This document shows, one piece after another, positions 1 to 10,204 of a stretch of 64,000 nt of DNA; within the stretch, counting starts at the first letter, position 1; each line of letters opens with the position of its first letter. The DNA lies in contig JAACJK010000168.1 of assembly GCA_013368325.1 (NCBI GenBank), forward strand, positions 186,001-250,000. Reading direction: 5' to 3'. A program made the position numbers and the translations under genes. Source of the stretch: Ephemerocybe angulata (lineage: Eukaryota > Basidiomycota > Agaricomycetes > Agaricales > Psathyrellaceae). Below the pieces are notes generated by a model. The model saw only the letters and a list, made by a program, of their open reading frames with translations. It made no database searches and was not told the origin of the DNA.

Positions 1-350
1 TTAGCTATCAATGAAATATGTCAGTAGACTATTACTCAGAGCATCGAGTGCAGCCTATACTAACAAGGACTGAGAAAATCGCTTGAAGCTAATATAAGGG
101 CAGAAATCAGTACTATTGGGCTGTGGAGGTAGCAGAGTATACATACACAGGTCTTGCAATGAAATGGTTGGTGCATTGTCCGTAATATTATTCTCTTTCA
201 GAGATGGGAGGAGTGGCTTGGAGTTGAGAATGAAGACCCAGCGGTTCCCGTCGCTGATGCTACGCAAAAAGGGAGAAAAACGGGAATCCGCTTTACCGTT
301 TCCAAGTTTGGCGTGAGGAAGCGTCTATACCGGTAGAAAATGAAGCATAC

Positions 351-988
351 CTATTGCGCCGCGCTTTTGGTTGAGCTGGGATTGGAGGTACAAAATTGCC
401 CCAATGGCCTGAGTCGACGCTTTAACAGCATCTTGAGGGTAGAATTCACTGAATATGTCGGTGGATGAAAGTGGCCTCAATTCGAAGACAGCTTTCAAGC
501 CCCGAAGCCGGTTTATGTCAGGAATCTAAAGTGTAAAGTTAGTCGCCGTGTTTAGGTATCTAGCTTAATACATACTTCGCTTTCTCCTTTGTTGTCGGTT
601 GTGTTGAAGTATGGACCGAGCCTCTCGAACTTTCCGTTGCGATCGAGAATGGCTGGGAACTTGAGAGTGGCGACGGACCCATCCTTCAGGCACCAGCGGT
701 CGCCGAAATCCTCGGAGGATGGCGTACGAGAGTTGGAGACAGGCTTGCGGGGATTGTCGGCGTGAAGCTGGGAGATGAAGTCGGTCGCGTTTATATGAAC
801 CTTGGGATCCTGCAGGGCCGCCAGGAGGTCCTCGTGTATGGCTTCGCCGTGAGTTCGCATTCTGAGGTAGTAGCAAGGATATGCAGAGAGAGTTGGGTGG
901 ACTCTACAGCTCGGGTAGTCACTGGTGGAAAACTGTCTGCTTTTAAGCCTTTTCACTGCGATGACGTATCCGGGAATGGTCAGCACAG
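351..988 (-). CDS. Unrecognised two-exon coding fragment next to a Helitron
   Basis: An open stretch of about 138 codons (988 to 576) ends at a GTATGT donor. After a 50-nt intron (575-526, acceptor TTTAG) the same phase continues for 58 codons to a GTATGC donor at 350. The composition looks like real protein (FPAILDRNGKFERLGPYFN, then IPDINRLRGLKAVFEL), but I do not recognise a family and see no convincing start codon. A further open segment at 55-259 cannot be joined in frame by the splice sites I can find. Its position just downstream of a Helitron coding region, on the same strand, would suit a gene fragment captured by the transposon. A truncated host gene is equally possible. Confidence 0.35.
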
Positions 989-990
989 AT

Positions 991-1755
991 TTATTCAAAT
1001 TTAATATATGCGCACCTGCGGAAGTGAGAAAATGCGCTAAACAGGTATACCCTGCGTTAAGCGAGCATACCGCCAGTCTGCTGACCGTCGTATCTCCAGA
1101 TGGACTTCGGGTTGACAATTATACGCGCCGTCAAATGTTATATCCCTGTATAAACAATACGTCGGAGCTCATGAATTATACTTCCGAGGTTGTCCATGCG
1201 TACAGTGAGTTCAAACGATGGTTTCACTGCGTGCATATCACTGTTGAAAGGGTCTGCATTTTCGAGCACCAGAAGGCCGTTGGCACGGAGTAGTGTTGCA
1301 CCTGGGATGTTTAAAAAGATGGAACTCACGTACGACGAGGAATAGGCGCAGAGAGGAATGACATCACCAAAGTGGGACCGAGGTATATGTGGAAAATAAT
1401 TCAACCGATGAGCTTCGAAGTCTTCTACTTCACCGGAACAGTGTGAGGTTAAATTAGCTTGCTGTGGGGGTGAAAGGAGTGAGACAATATCTGCAGCAGA
1501 GGTTCTGGTTCTCCCGTGCCTAGTGAATAGGCCGGGGTTGAGCTCAGCGAGCATGTCACGGACCGTGTCGCATATTCTGTTCATTGCTTCTGGAATGTGA
1601 TCTGGACCCTGGTAATAAGTTGGCAGTTCGTTGAAGAGCCCTGAGTACGTCATTGCAATTTCCGATTCATCTGCCCGAAATGGAGCCACGTCGTGCTTTG
1701 TGGAAGATAAGTGTTGGCGAGTACGGTCTGAACGGAGGTGGGAGATATTTTTGAT
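991..1755 (-). pseudogene. Decayed second copy of the Helitron C-terminal peptidase-like domain
   Basis: Read on the minus strand, this stretch resembles the C-terminal domain of the Helitron protein at 1920-4658. LANTYLPQSTTW matches MANIYYNQSPTW. After a frame change near 1690, 'RICDTVRDMLAELNPGLF' parallels 'TIRDRLRDLLHAADPETF'. Past an in-frame TAA at 1138-1140, HLTARII and WRYDGQ match HFTARII and WDYDGQ. Further in-frame stops follow, and the segment ends with RRCAYIK against RRAHIFL. The part that should hold the active-site Cys motif (SCAYD) is unrecognisable. It is a pseudogene: a tandem or nested relic of the same domain. The His and Asp motif regions survive although the frame does not. 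Confidence 0.7.
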
Positions 1756-1919
1756 AAGTGCTCGTAGCGCCTATGGTCGTAGGTAGGAGGTACTCGGCGG
1801 TTATTTGTAGACCAGTGCCTTATGCACTCTACTCAAAGCTGTCGTGTTGTTAGTAATGCATTCCCAGTGCGGCAGGCGCATCGTCGGTGCTGTGGAATAA
1901 GTATATGGTGGTAAGTTGA

Positions 1920-4658
1920 CTATATTGCTTTCATACAGGTGACCACTGACCTTGTTGCGCTCGGCGCATAGAGGAATATGTGAGCTCGGCGCCCTCCCAT
2001 TTCCTGCAGTGCGTTTAGGTCGGTGATTTGTGTATTGGAGATGGAGAGTCTCCCGGCATCGTGCTGCCCATCGTAGTCCCAAATGGTATTTCCGTGAATG
2101 ATACGGGCTGTGAAGTGATATGCGCCAAGGTATACAACAGACATTAGGTCGTATTGTACAGAGGTGTGAGGGACGAGGCCCGGAATTCGAATTGACATAT
2201 TTGCGGTAAAATAACGTGAGTTGAGGTCATTTGGATTGTCATTCTCGAAGTAGATAAGGCTTGGCATAGAGTGGAAATTATGACCGGGAATACTATCATC
2301 TGATATTGGGACTTCATGCATTCTGCATACCTCGTCGATAAAGGTCTGAACGGAGATGTGGTGAGCTTGGTTTGTCGCACTCAAGATAGGGAGTGTTGGA
2401 AATGACCGTGATTGCAACAGATTGGCATTAATCCCGATGCTCTGCATGGACCCTATATTTTGAGACGAAGTGACGAGTTGCCTAGTCTCACCAGGAACCA
2501 TGACACGGAATATCTCAGATATCGGTGTCCCTATTTGGCCATAGCGAGGGAATGTTTCTGGGTCCGCGGCATGTAATAGATCACGTAGTCTATCTCGAAT
2601 TGTGTCGAGGTTCTCCCCGGATATCCTGCCATGAATCTCGTCAAATGAGGATGCGAGATTGCTTGAGGCAGCAGACTCAGCCATCCATGCAGATTTCCAT
2701 GTCGGTGATTGATTGTAATAGATGTTCGCCATGCAAGTCACAACGCAGTCATAGGCGCATGACCAGTTTGCCGATGTCCACTTGCACCCCGTCGTAACTT
2801 GATTGTTTGCATTGACACTACTTTCCGCATTGTTTGCAGACCGGGTCTTTTGCTTTTGCGAGGGTGAGGAGTGCGTGTTTAAATAGTCTGGAGATAGCGG
2901 TCTTTTGGCCCCAAGTTGTGTGTAACTATTCTTTGGCGCAGATAGTGATGTGCGGGGTCGTTTTCGCATGCTGTTGGACTCGTTCTGCATTTCTCTTTTC
3001 TTCGAAGGGTTCCTGACTTCAGCTAGACATGATGCAATTGTCACACGAGGTAATTTGACTGAGGTTTCTGACTCGGGGTCAGGGACGGCTTTGAAGGGTT
3101 CTGTTATAACTCCATGGCGTACATATGTGTTGTGTTCAAGGGCTTTCTGACGGTGGATTTCGACAAGTAGGTCATTTGGCAAGGTCATGTTCAGGTCACT
3201 GAGTGTAACAGGTTCAATAATACACAGTCCAGCGCGTGTCTTTGCACGTGATGCCGCAACATATGCACCAAAGCCGCCTTCATGGAGAGAAGCCAATACC
3301 ATTGGTAATGTCTTTCCTTGTGCTGAGTGACCGGTGACTGCAAAAGCCGGCTGAATAGGTAACTGATACCGCCGTACTCGTAGATTCTCGCTACCATTTA
3401 GAGTTCTAAGCCTTGAAGGGAGTGCTGCAGTGAAAGACCATGATATAGGCTCAATGGGAAAGTACCCAGGTGGCAAGCCATCTAGATGGACTTTACTCGT
3501 TGGGAAGTGTACAATTGCCAGCTTAGCCGTATGTGTCCCGTCGTCCAATAGTTCTGTTATGATTTTCTTCAGAATGCCTTGCGCTCCATTCGTTACCCCG
3601 AGATCAGTCGATATATTCCGTGCTCTAAGAATGACAGGCATACCAACAAAAAGTGGGATTTGGCCTGGAAGGGCACCATTGTTTGTGAGTGTGGACGTAT
3701 CCATGTCGATAAGGTGTCTACGGTAAGGATGCGGCATTATTTCGTTGTTATCGCGATTGACGTCCTTTGCATGGCATACTGTGAGTGCAATATTTTCCGA
3801 ACAAGCGATGGCAGATGCTTTTTGACAGTTCAACTCTTCCCGGATATGGTTTGTATTTACGATCGCAGCAGCAGTGGTATACGTTTCTGAGCTCATATCG
3901 ATTCCTGATGGATTATCTGCTGAACGAATGACACGGCTATTGAACAGTTTGACATCTTCGGGGGTGCATGTTCGTGTGCGAAGCCTCGCAACAGCCTCTC
4001 CATATTCCCTATCATTAGCCATTCTTTTCTGCTCATGGAGGTTGATAACTGTGTCGATAGTCTTCCAAGCAATTCTACCAAGACGTTTCTGCACTTCTGA
4101 AGGTGATGAGCGGATATTTGCCGGGATCGGAACTGATAGTGCGGTACCGCCAACAGGTGGATACTGATAAAAGTCACCGGAGAATATCACAGAGACTCCT
4201 CCAAAATGGTCAGTAAAGTTCTCTTTGACATAGCGAAGTGCATAATCAATCTCGCATAAAAGTTGGGCGCTAAGAAGAGATGCCTCATCAACGAAAAGTA
4301 CATCCACATGCTTCCACTCTAACCGTAGCTTATTGAGGTTCTGAATACTAACTAGGACAGAGAAATCTTCTTCCTCTCCTCCCAGTTTTCTGTTTCCCTT
4401 TCCCTTTGTAGTTGAACTTTCGATTCTTAAGCCTAGACCCTTGTGTATTGTCATCCCATCAATGAGTGCAGCGGCACTTCCTGTGGGTGCCAGATAGCGG
4501 ATGGTGTGATCACATCTGTATGCCTTCATGACCTCTTTCACTGTGTTTACAACATAGGTTTTACCGGTACCTCCAGGTCCAGTTAGAAGCATCCGGAGTG
4601 GTGGCGCTGTCTTGTCGTGAATGATGAATCTTCTGATGAAGCTGTCTGTGATGATACG
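1920..4658 (-). CDS. Helitron PIF1-like helicase plus C-terminal cysteine-peptidase-like domain (element 1)
   Basis: The downstream half of a Helitron Rep-helicase polyprotein. The first Met (4592) precedes Walker A GPGGTGKT; Walker B (VLFVDEAS) lies near 4290 and the motif VI-type YVAASRAK near 3245, so the SF1B/PIF1-like motor looks complete. After a low-complexity linker (about residues 510-600) comes a domain with NWSCAYDC near residue 614, YHFTARII near 826 and WDYDGQ near 837: a Cys, a His and an Asp spaced as in papain-fold deubiquitinase-like peptidases. The 24 codons between the upstream stop (4659-4661) and Met 4592 stay open in the same frame, so the ancestral protein was continuous with the Rep block. 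The peptidase assignment is by motif only. In other Helitrons, OTU-type peptidases are known accessory domains. Confidence 0.85.
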   Translation of the reverse strand, partial: RIITDSFIRRFIIHDKTAPPLRMLLTGPGGTGKTYVVNTVKEVMKAYRCDHTIRYLAPTGSAAALIDGMTIHKGLGLRIESSTTKGKGNRKLGGEEEDFSVLVSIQNLNKLRLEWKHVDVLFVDEASLLSAQLLCEIDYALRYVKENFTDHFGGVSVIFSGDFYQYPPVGGTALSVPIPANIRSSPSEVQKRLGRIAWKTIDTVINLHEQKRMANDREYGEAVARLRTRTCTPEDVKLFNSRVIRSADNPSGIDMSSETYTTAAAIVNTNHIREELNCQKASAIACSENIALTVCHAKDVNRDNNEIMPHPYRRHLIDMDTSTLTNNGALPGQIPLFVGMPVILRARNISTDLGVTNGAQGILKKIITELLDDGTHTAKLAIVHFPTSKVHLDGLPPGYFPIEPISWSFTAALPSRLRTLNGSENLRVRRYQLPIQPAFAVTGHSAQGKTLPMVLASLHEGGFGAYVAASRAKTRAGLCIIEPVTLSDLNMTLPNDLLVEIHRQKALEHNTYVRHGVITEPFKAVPDPESETSVKLPRVTIASCLAEVRNPSKKREMQNESNSMRKRPRTSLSAPKNSYTQLGAKRPLSPDYLNTHSSPSQKQKTRSANNAESSVNANNQVTTGCKWTSANWSCAYDCVVTCMANIYYNQSPTWKSAWMAESAASSNLASSFDEIHGRISGENLDTIRDRLRDLLHAADPETFPRYGQIGTPISEIFRVMVPGETRQLVTSSQNIGSMQSIGINANLLQSRSFPTLPILSATNQAHHISVQTFIDEVCRMHEVPISDDSIPGHNFHSMPSLIYFENDNPNDLNSRYFTANMSIRIPGLVPHTSVQYDLMSVVYLGAYHFTARIIHGNTIWDYDGQHDAGRLSISNTQITDLNALQEMGGRRAHIFLYAPSATRSVVTCMKAI

Positions 4659-7600
4659 CTAAGCAATCACTTGTTGAGAGTTGAGATTTCGCTTGTGTTC
4701 AATTGCGTCGACAATTGAGACTGGTCCTATGAGCGACTGTAGATCTTCATCTGCATAAGTTAGAGATTCAGTTCTTGGCAGCTTATTTTCTGAGACGCAA
4801 GCAGTGATTTCAGTTTCAGTTTCTCGGACATGCTGCTGAGCAGATAACTCCATGATGCTTTGGGACGTTGGGTCAGATGCGTTTCGGCGGGCAGTAGCAA
4901 CAGTGGTTTCCTGAGCTTTTATTTGGGCTTTCCAGCGTAATAAAAGATGTTTGGTAACCCCCGGAAGTGTGTTATCATCACCTACATCGCCCCACATAGA
5001 CTCTATTGTCTCAGAATTTTGTTCTGTATAGATCCACCGTGCTTCTCTGAGAATATTCACCATATGCTGAGCCTCGAAGCGCTTTTTTGATGTCTTCACA
5101 GTTTCCAGATTCACAGATATGTCATTGTCATCTTGAATTGGAGCATTCTTTCCACGGCATGTTTTCCCGCTCATCTGTGATGCTTGCTTGCGTAACCTGT
5201 CTGCATCTCGCTCATCCTCACATTCATGTATCGCTTCCCAGTTCCGCATGATGGTTTTCTGTCGCTCTGTAAACTCGAAGTCTTTGAATACAGCCTCAAT
5301 TGATTGTTCTGGACGAATGAGTGGGCTAGAGATATGAAATGGCTTGAAATGAACTAGTGTAAACCATGGCCATGCGTCAGAGGATGCTCGAGGAATTGAC
5401 ATGCCTATTAGCTTAGGAACGTATTCTGTCCTAATGTCGCCATTTTCCTCGTTTGTATGACGGACCAGCAGATGTGTTTTATGCAGTGGGTGTGATGGCA
5501 GAAGTGTATATCGCGCAAGAACTCCAAGTCTTGAATGAGATGTATTTTTAGCTATCTGAGCGCGTGACCGGCATTCGAGACGTACGCAGCGGCAGAAGTC
5601 ATAGAACGACATCTGAGCCAGATCCAAAGACCGGTGAAGGTAATGATCCACTTGATTTGTTTCTATAAGAGCACCAGATGGGGTGGTACTAATGCGCAGC
5701 GATATAGAAGAAGAATCAGGATCATCGTTATGAAGGTCGGTAGTGCTAGATCCATGTGTACGGCGAACATGTGCGAGAGCGAGAGAAGAAAGCATTGGGG
5801 TGGTTAAGTGGGAAGTAATTGTGTCGTTGTGCCCACGGATATACCGCACGGCCTGCTGGGCATGAATTTGCTGTTGGCGTGTATATTGAGATAAGCATCG
5901 GTGAAGGAGCTGTTTTGCCTTTGCCACCGCATTATCAACTGTAGCATTGCGTGATGGGTTTTCTGCAGGGTTAGAAATTGAGGCAACAGCACGAGACATT
6001 AGAGATAGCATTTCGTAGGTTTTTGCATCCATTTTTGTTATGTAGTCTGTAATATAGAACATAGCGGCCTTAGCACTTTTCCCAGACAAGATACATTTGA
6101 GATCATGATTGTTGCGACAGAAAACGAGAATATATGGGTTGAAATAATTGATAGTGCTGTCACGGCATAGTAATGCGACCGTGTTGGTGTCAGGATCGAA
6201 GTATGAGGCCTCAACAATCTCGTGAGGAAATAGAAAGCGGCACCGATCCTCATTTCCATACTTGTGACAAACTGCGCGGCAAGTGTGTCGTTGAAGTGCC
6301 TCGCCTGATCTCTTAATCTCTGTAGCCAAGAGCAATTCCCAGCTTTCAAGGATGTCATGCCACTCAGGAGCACCACACCTTGTGGGATCAGGCGGAACAG
6401 GTGGGCGCTCAACTCGAGGATTGTAATTTGGATCAATGGGGACTTCAATTCGGGGAAGGTGGTGATGTATAATGCTTTCGAAAAATGAGAAGAAACGTTC
6501 TTTATAGTCAGGAGAGCTACGTAGCTTTGCGTGTATTTCAGCGGGATTTTCAGCCCCTTCGAGTGTTATGAGAAAATGTCCATGTATGCCGCCACGTTCA
6601 GTACACTCAGTTAAGCCATAAAATGCGCGTATGCGGCCAAGAATACCACCACATTCCGATGATTTGCGTTCAGAGAAGTTCCATCCCAAAAGGTGTTCAA
6701 AAAGGGCCCTTACCGCATAGTCAAAAAAGTCTGCGGCAGCTACAGGGTCGTGTACTAACCGTCGGACACGCTCATTTGAAGGAGGGACATTTGGGAAACG
6801 AGAGCTCAAATCAACTGACTTATCACCGTACATGACCTGGAAGATTGGACTGTGAACTGCTGATGGATTGAACGTGAAGAAGAGATGGGCAAGTCCAAAG
6901 TATGAGAAATAACTTCGAATATCAGCACGGGCACTAATCTTGGCGGCATAAGAACCCGGTACCTTCTCAGCTACTGTGTTCACATATCGTAGCAAATCGA
7001 GGGCCTTCTTCTGATCTGTACTTAACGAATTTGTTGATCTCTCAGATTCAATGATCTCAGTGACCTCGGATATGGTCTGCGCAGGGAGTGATGTTAAAGA
7101 TTGAGCCACTGCTTGAAATCGAGCACTTTTGACCGTAAAATGAGTGCGAAGGTGTGACTTGCGACGCTGGATAATGTTCAGAACAACAAAGAGGTACGAG
7201 TAGTGGTACCGGAACTCCTTATCCGGTAAATTGAAGTAGTAATCTGCCTGTTTGTCGAAACCCAAAGATGTCTCGCGATTAGGATCCTCAAAGCCTCCAA
7301 TTCCAAATGGGAACAGTGTTGGGTACATGCCAGGCATTAGATCTGGATTATTATACTCAGGAATGGGATCGCTTCCGTGATGTAGTACAAGGTCAGGTTT
7401 TTCATCTGTTTTGTCCGAGGCTGGAGCGAGATTCCGTAGTGCGTTCCCTGTAAGCTTGCGTGCGGGTATCCGTGTGTTTTCAGGGTCAGTAACACCCATC
7501 TTCTCAACAATTGGCTCAGTAAATGTAGACATCGGTGTGAGCGATGCGGCAGGGTGGCTCTCAATGCCAGCGGTCTCTTCATGGAATATTGTTGATGCGT

Positions 7601-9350
7601 CCTCAGGAGAAATTGTATGGTGAATTGTTGCGTGATCAATGCCAGGAAGAGGTCCGTCATCAGGAAAGAGTTCTACAGCATTCTCATCAAATTCAAGCTT
7701 CTGATATAATCTGTTGTACGCTCTGAGCCACATCAGAAACCCCCATATTTTCGCTTTACGGACTCGAAATAGAGAACCTGAGTTCCTGGGATCAAACTTT
7801 CCTGGGCCAATGAAAACCACACTCAACATTCCATTGATATCTGCGGGTGTCCAGGGAAGAACACGAGCAGTGGATACCACATTCATTTCATGAGCGCATG
7901 TATTTCCATGCAGAACAGTAGGCTGGTCGGGAGCGGATGAGTTGAATAAACGAGTGACATGAGCCGTGTTGCGGTAGATTGAGCACGCCATCTCTTCAAC
8001 CCAAGTGAGATCACCATATTCGGGGGGTAAATGACCACGGTACAGGTTATTCTTAAGGGCAAAGCGTGGAACCTTTCTAAGGAGAAGCGAGCTGAGACAC
8101 GGAGAGCAAAGACCGATGTGCGTTACTAACTTGGACTTGGCATCCTGCTGTACTGCGCGTTTATCGAGCATCAAGCCGTCAAAGGATGGATCATCGAATA
8201 GGAACTCATTGGACTGCTGTGCTACAATACAATTCTGGATAATAAAAGTGTCGTTTACACGTAGAATGTCCCAATCTATGCCATTCTGACCACTGTCTGA
8301 AGCTCCAATGGGTTTTTGTGTATAGCCACTAGGAGTGTACTGAGCACATACTGCACATACAGGTGGCTCCGTCCATTGGGTTGATTCACGATACCGACGA
8401 AGACATTGAAGAATCAGATCACTTGGAATTGGTTGTGGCCAATCGGAATGTTCTGAATCTCGCTTCGCTAACTCGTTATATGTACGGGCAAGCTTTGCCT
8501 CACGTCGCTTTGTGCGCATGTATTCCGGGTGGCTCTTACTCAATTGCGACTCAGATGCGGGCTCTAGGAGGAAGGCCAGGACATTATTGCCAAGATCACT
8601 AGAGAGAATCTCAATATACATTCCTGAGATATCAATATCACCCAAGCAAAGTGACTGTAAATATGCAGGTGAAACATAGTTCAAGAAAAGTGATACTAGA
8701 TCCAGAACCGCCAGTGAGTCAAGGTACCGGCATCGTTGCACGATGGTATCAATTATCGCAGTCACGAGCGACCGCCGGTTACGCCGTTTGGAACTTACAC
8801 GTATCACAGTTGGAATTCCATCATAGCTTTCTCGTATTTTGGGGAGGGTTAGCGAGGAGTTTTCAAGGAGAGTGATGCAGGTATCACGGTCAGCATCGAT
8901 TATCAATGAAAATCCATCGCGGCCGTCCCGGGATGCAGACTCTGTGTATGAAATGATGGGACGTAGACAGGAGACAAGTTCAGGGCCGTACATATTGGTG
9001 AAGTAGTGGACAATGGCAGGAAGTCTATATTGCACTCTCTGTGACGGAGGCAAGAAATCTTCAATAATTGTGACCGTGGAGGTGTCCAAAATATGTTCGC
9101 ATTCTGAAAGGAATTGCCCAGCAAGAGCCGCACAATACTCAGGTTTCCGCATTTTCGTATGTGTATGGACACTGCAGTGACGAGAACATAGGTCACGAAG
9201 GCGAGCAAGTGGTAGCTTATCAAAACAAGTGGCGCAATGGGGCCTCGACATCGACAGAAATGCTGGGTTCCCCTGCAATACACGCACAACGATACTCTGG
9301 AGTTCTTCGGAGTCTGTAGAATTGGGTTGGTGCATTATAACGGTTTCCAT
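4659..9350 (-). CDS. Helitron Rep protein, HUH endonuclease block (element 1)
   Basis: 1563 aa. The N-terminus has Cys pairs (CATCF near residue 40; CAVC and LCSPC near 335-415) in a DUF6570-like region, followed by the Helitron-like N-terminal domain (PGMYPTLFPFGIGG near 670). The HUH motif is GIHGHFLI near residue 920 and the two-tyrosine motif is YITDYITK near 1100; together these are the rolling-circle nick/join centre of Helitrons. The frame closes with TAG at 4659-4661. Reading through it continues directly into the helicase in the same frame, so this looks like one polyprotein of about 2476 residues cut by a single nonsense codon. Start chosen at the ATG at 9350, upstream of the first Cys motif. 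Codon use shows no decay elsewhere. Confidence 0.88.
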   Translation of the reverse strand: METVIMHQPNSTDSEELQSIVVRVLQGNPAFLSMSRPHCATCFDKLPLARLRDLCSRHCSVHTHTKMRKPEYCAALAGQFLSECEHILDTSTVTIIEDFLPPSQRVQYRLPAIVHYFTNMYGPELVSCLRPIISYTESASRDGRDGFSLIIDADRDTCITLLENSSLTLPKIRESYDGIPTVIRVSSKRRNRRSLVTAIIDTIVQRCRYLDSLAVLDLVSLFLNYVSPAYLQSLCLGDIDISGMYIEILSSDLGNNVLAFLLEPASESQLSKSHPEYMRTKRREAKLARTYNELAKRDSEHSDWPQPIPSDLILQCLRRYRESTQWTEPPVCAVCAQYTPSGYTQKPIGASDSGQNGIDWDILRVNDTFIIQNCIVAQQSNEFLFDDPSFDGLMLDKRAVQQDAKSKLVTHIGLCSPCLSSLLLRKVPRFALKNNLYRGHLPPEYGDLTWVEEMACSIYRNTAHVTRLFNSSAPDQPTVLHGNTCAHEMNVVSTARVLPWTPADINGMLSVVFIGPGKFDPRNSGSLFRVRKAKIWGFLMWLRAYNRLYQKLEFDENAVELFPDDGPLPGIDHATIHHTISPEDASTIFHEETAGIESHPAASLTPMSTFTEPIVEKMGVTDPENTRIPARKLTGNALRNLAPASDKTDEKPDLVLHHGSDPIPEYNNPDLMPGMYPTLFPFGIGGFEDPNRETSLGFDKQADYYFNLPDKEFRYHYSYLFVVLNIIQRRKSHLRTHFTVKSARFQAVAQSLTSLPAQTISEVTEIIESERSTNSLSTDQKKALDLLRYVNTVAEKVPGSYAAKISARADIRSYFSYFGLAHLFFTFNPSAVHSPIFQVMYGDKSVDLSSRFPNVPPSNERVRRLVHDPVAAADFFDYAVRALFEHLLGWNFSERKSSECGGILGRIRAFYGLTECTERGGIHGHFLITLEGAENPAEIHAKLRSSPDYKERFFSFFESIIHHHLPRIEVPIDPNYNPRVERPPVPPDPTRCGAPEWHDILESWELLLATEIKRSGEALQRHTCRAVCHKYGNEDRCRFLFPHEIVEASYFDPDTNTVALLCRDSTINYFNPYILVFCRNNHDLKCILSGKSAKAAMFYITDYITKMDAKTYEMLSLMSRAVASISNPAENPSRNATVDNAVAKAKQLLHRCLSQYTRQQQIHAQQAVRYIRGHNDTITSHLTTPMLSSLALAHVRRTHGSSTTDLHNDDPDSSSISLRISTTPSGALIETNQVDHYLHRSLDLAQMSFYDFCRCVRLECRSRAQIAKNTSHSRLGVLARYTLLPSHPLHKTHLLVRHTNEENGDIRTEYVPKLIGMSIPRASSDAWPWFTLVHFKPFHISSPLIRPEQSIEAVFKDFEFTERQKTIMRNWEAIHECEDERDADRLRKQASQMSGKTCRGKNAPIQDDNDISVNLETVKTSKKRFEAQHMVNILREARWIYTEQNSETIESMWGDVGDDNTLPGVTKHLLLRWKAQIKAQETTVATARRNASDPTSQSIMELSAQQHVRETETEITACVSENKLPRTESLTYADEDLQSLIGPVSIVDAIEHKRNLNSQQVIA

Positions 9351-10204
9351 AAACTTGTCAATGGCAATAGTACTTCGGAGAAAACAGTTTGTTTGAGAGG
9401 AAGAAATGTTTGAAAAGGCGAGCAGAATATATACTCTCTTCGTGTGGCGTCACAGGCTCAGAAGGGGGACCAGGGTTGATCGAAGCTGTGGCCGGAATGG
9501 AGAGGTCGCAGCAGAATCCCCAAGCCTCTTATTTTCGGAAACACATTCGCACGATTACCATCTCAAAATACAGGGGAATGCACGTTTCATGCATACAGAA
9601 CCCTCCCCACTTCGTGGAGTCGGGGACCGAAGGTGGCCACTCCACCGCTGCGTTTAGACGGTGAGGTGTGACCAAGGTGTGACAACTCCGTGGATAATGG
9701 AAGGCCGTTGGTGTTTTCAGAAGTCCATCTTAAGCCAGCTGCCACCATGCCGGTGACATTATCATTATCAGAGAAGTCGATCAAGCGAGTCGTTATTAAC
9801 TTCGAATGCCTTCCGCTCACCTCAGAAGTAGTTTATAGCCACATCTTCTGTCCGTAGAACTCCGTCGAAATCAAAATCAATATGTGGACAAGTTTGGAAC
9901 AAGTTCGACGATCGCCACATCAGCCCGCAACTAGCTTCTTGAAAATACCCTAAACATGGAGGCCGTGATCCACGAATCACTATGCATGGAAAATGTAAGT
10001 AAACGCGAGAAAAGTGTGGATGGAGGTGGCCATAAGGCTACATAACCTGTTGGAGGCCCAAGACGATATTCCTTACAGGTGACTCCAGGTACGGGCTTCG
10101 GAAATCGGGAGATGCTTGAGGCGGATTTTGACCATATAGGTATTTATCCGTGAGTATCCATCCACTTACCTATCCGTCGTTGTCAGGAGAGCCGCAGGAA
10201 GAAT
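9351..10204. other. No supported gene; probable 5' flank of Helitron 1
   Basis: About 850 bp upstream of the Rep start. Only short overlapping ORFs with no recognisable motif. I see no splice-supported gene and no clear transposon terminus. Confidence 0.5.

Larger units (their letters stand above)
991..9350 (-). mobile_element. Helitron 1 (coding span; termini not found)
   Basis: Minimum extent of an autonomous-type Helitron on the minus strand: Rep, helicase, peptidase-like domain and a decayed second copy of that domain. I looked for a 5' end to the right of 9350 and a 3' hairpin/CTRR end to the left of 991 and could not define either. The 3' end may lie outside the window. It differs in sequence from the Helitron at 40-51 kb but has the same domain order. 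Confidence 0.8.

Noticed and set aside
552..1689. A single spliced gene joining the 1138-1689 and 552-1118 frames through GTATTG (about 1160) and TTCCGCAG (about 1016)
   Set aside because: The phases fit, but reading straight through the TAA at 1138 gives HLTARII, W.YDGQ and RRCAYIK in one frame, matching the Helitron domain. The pseudogene reading explains the sequence better.
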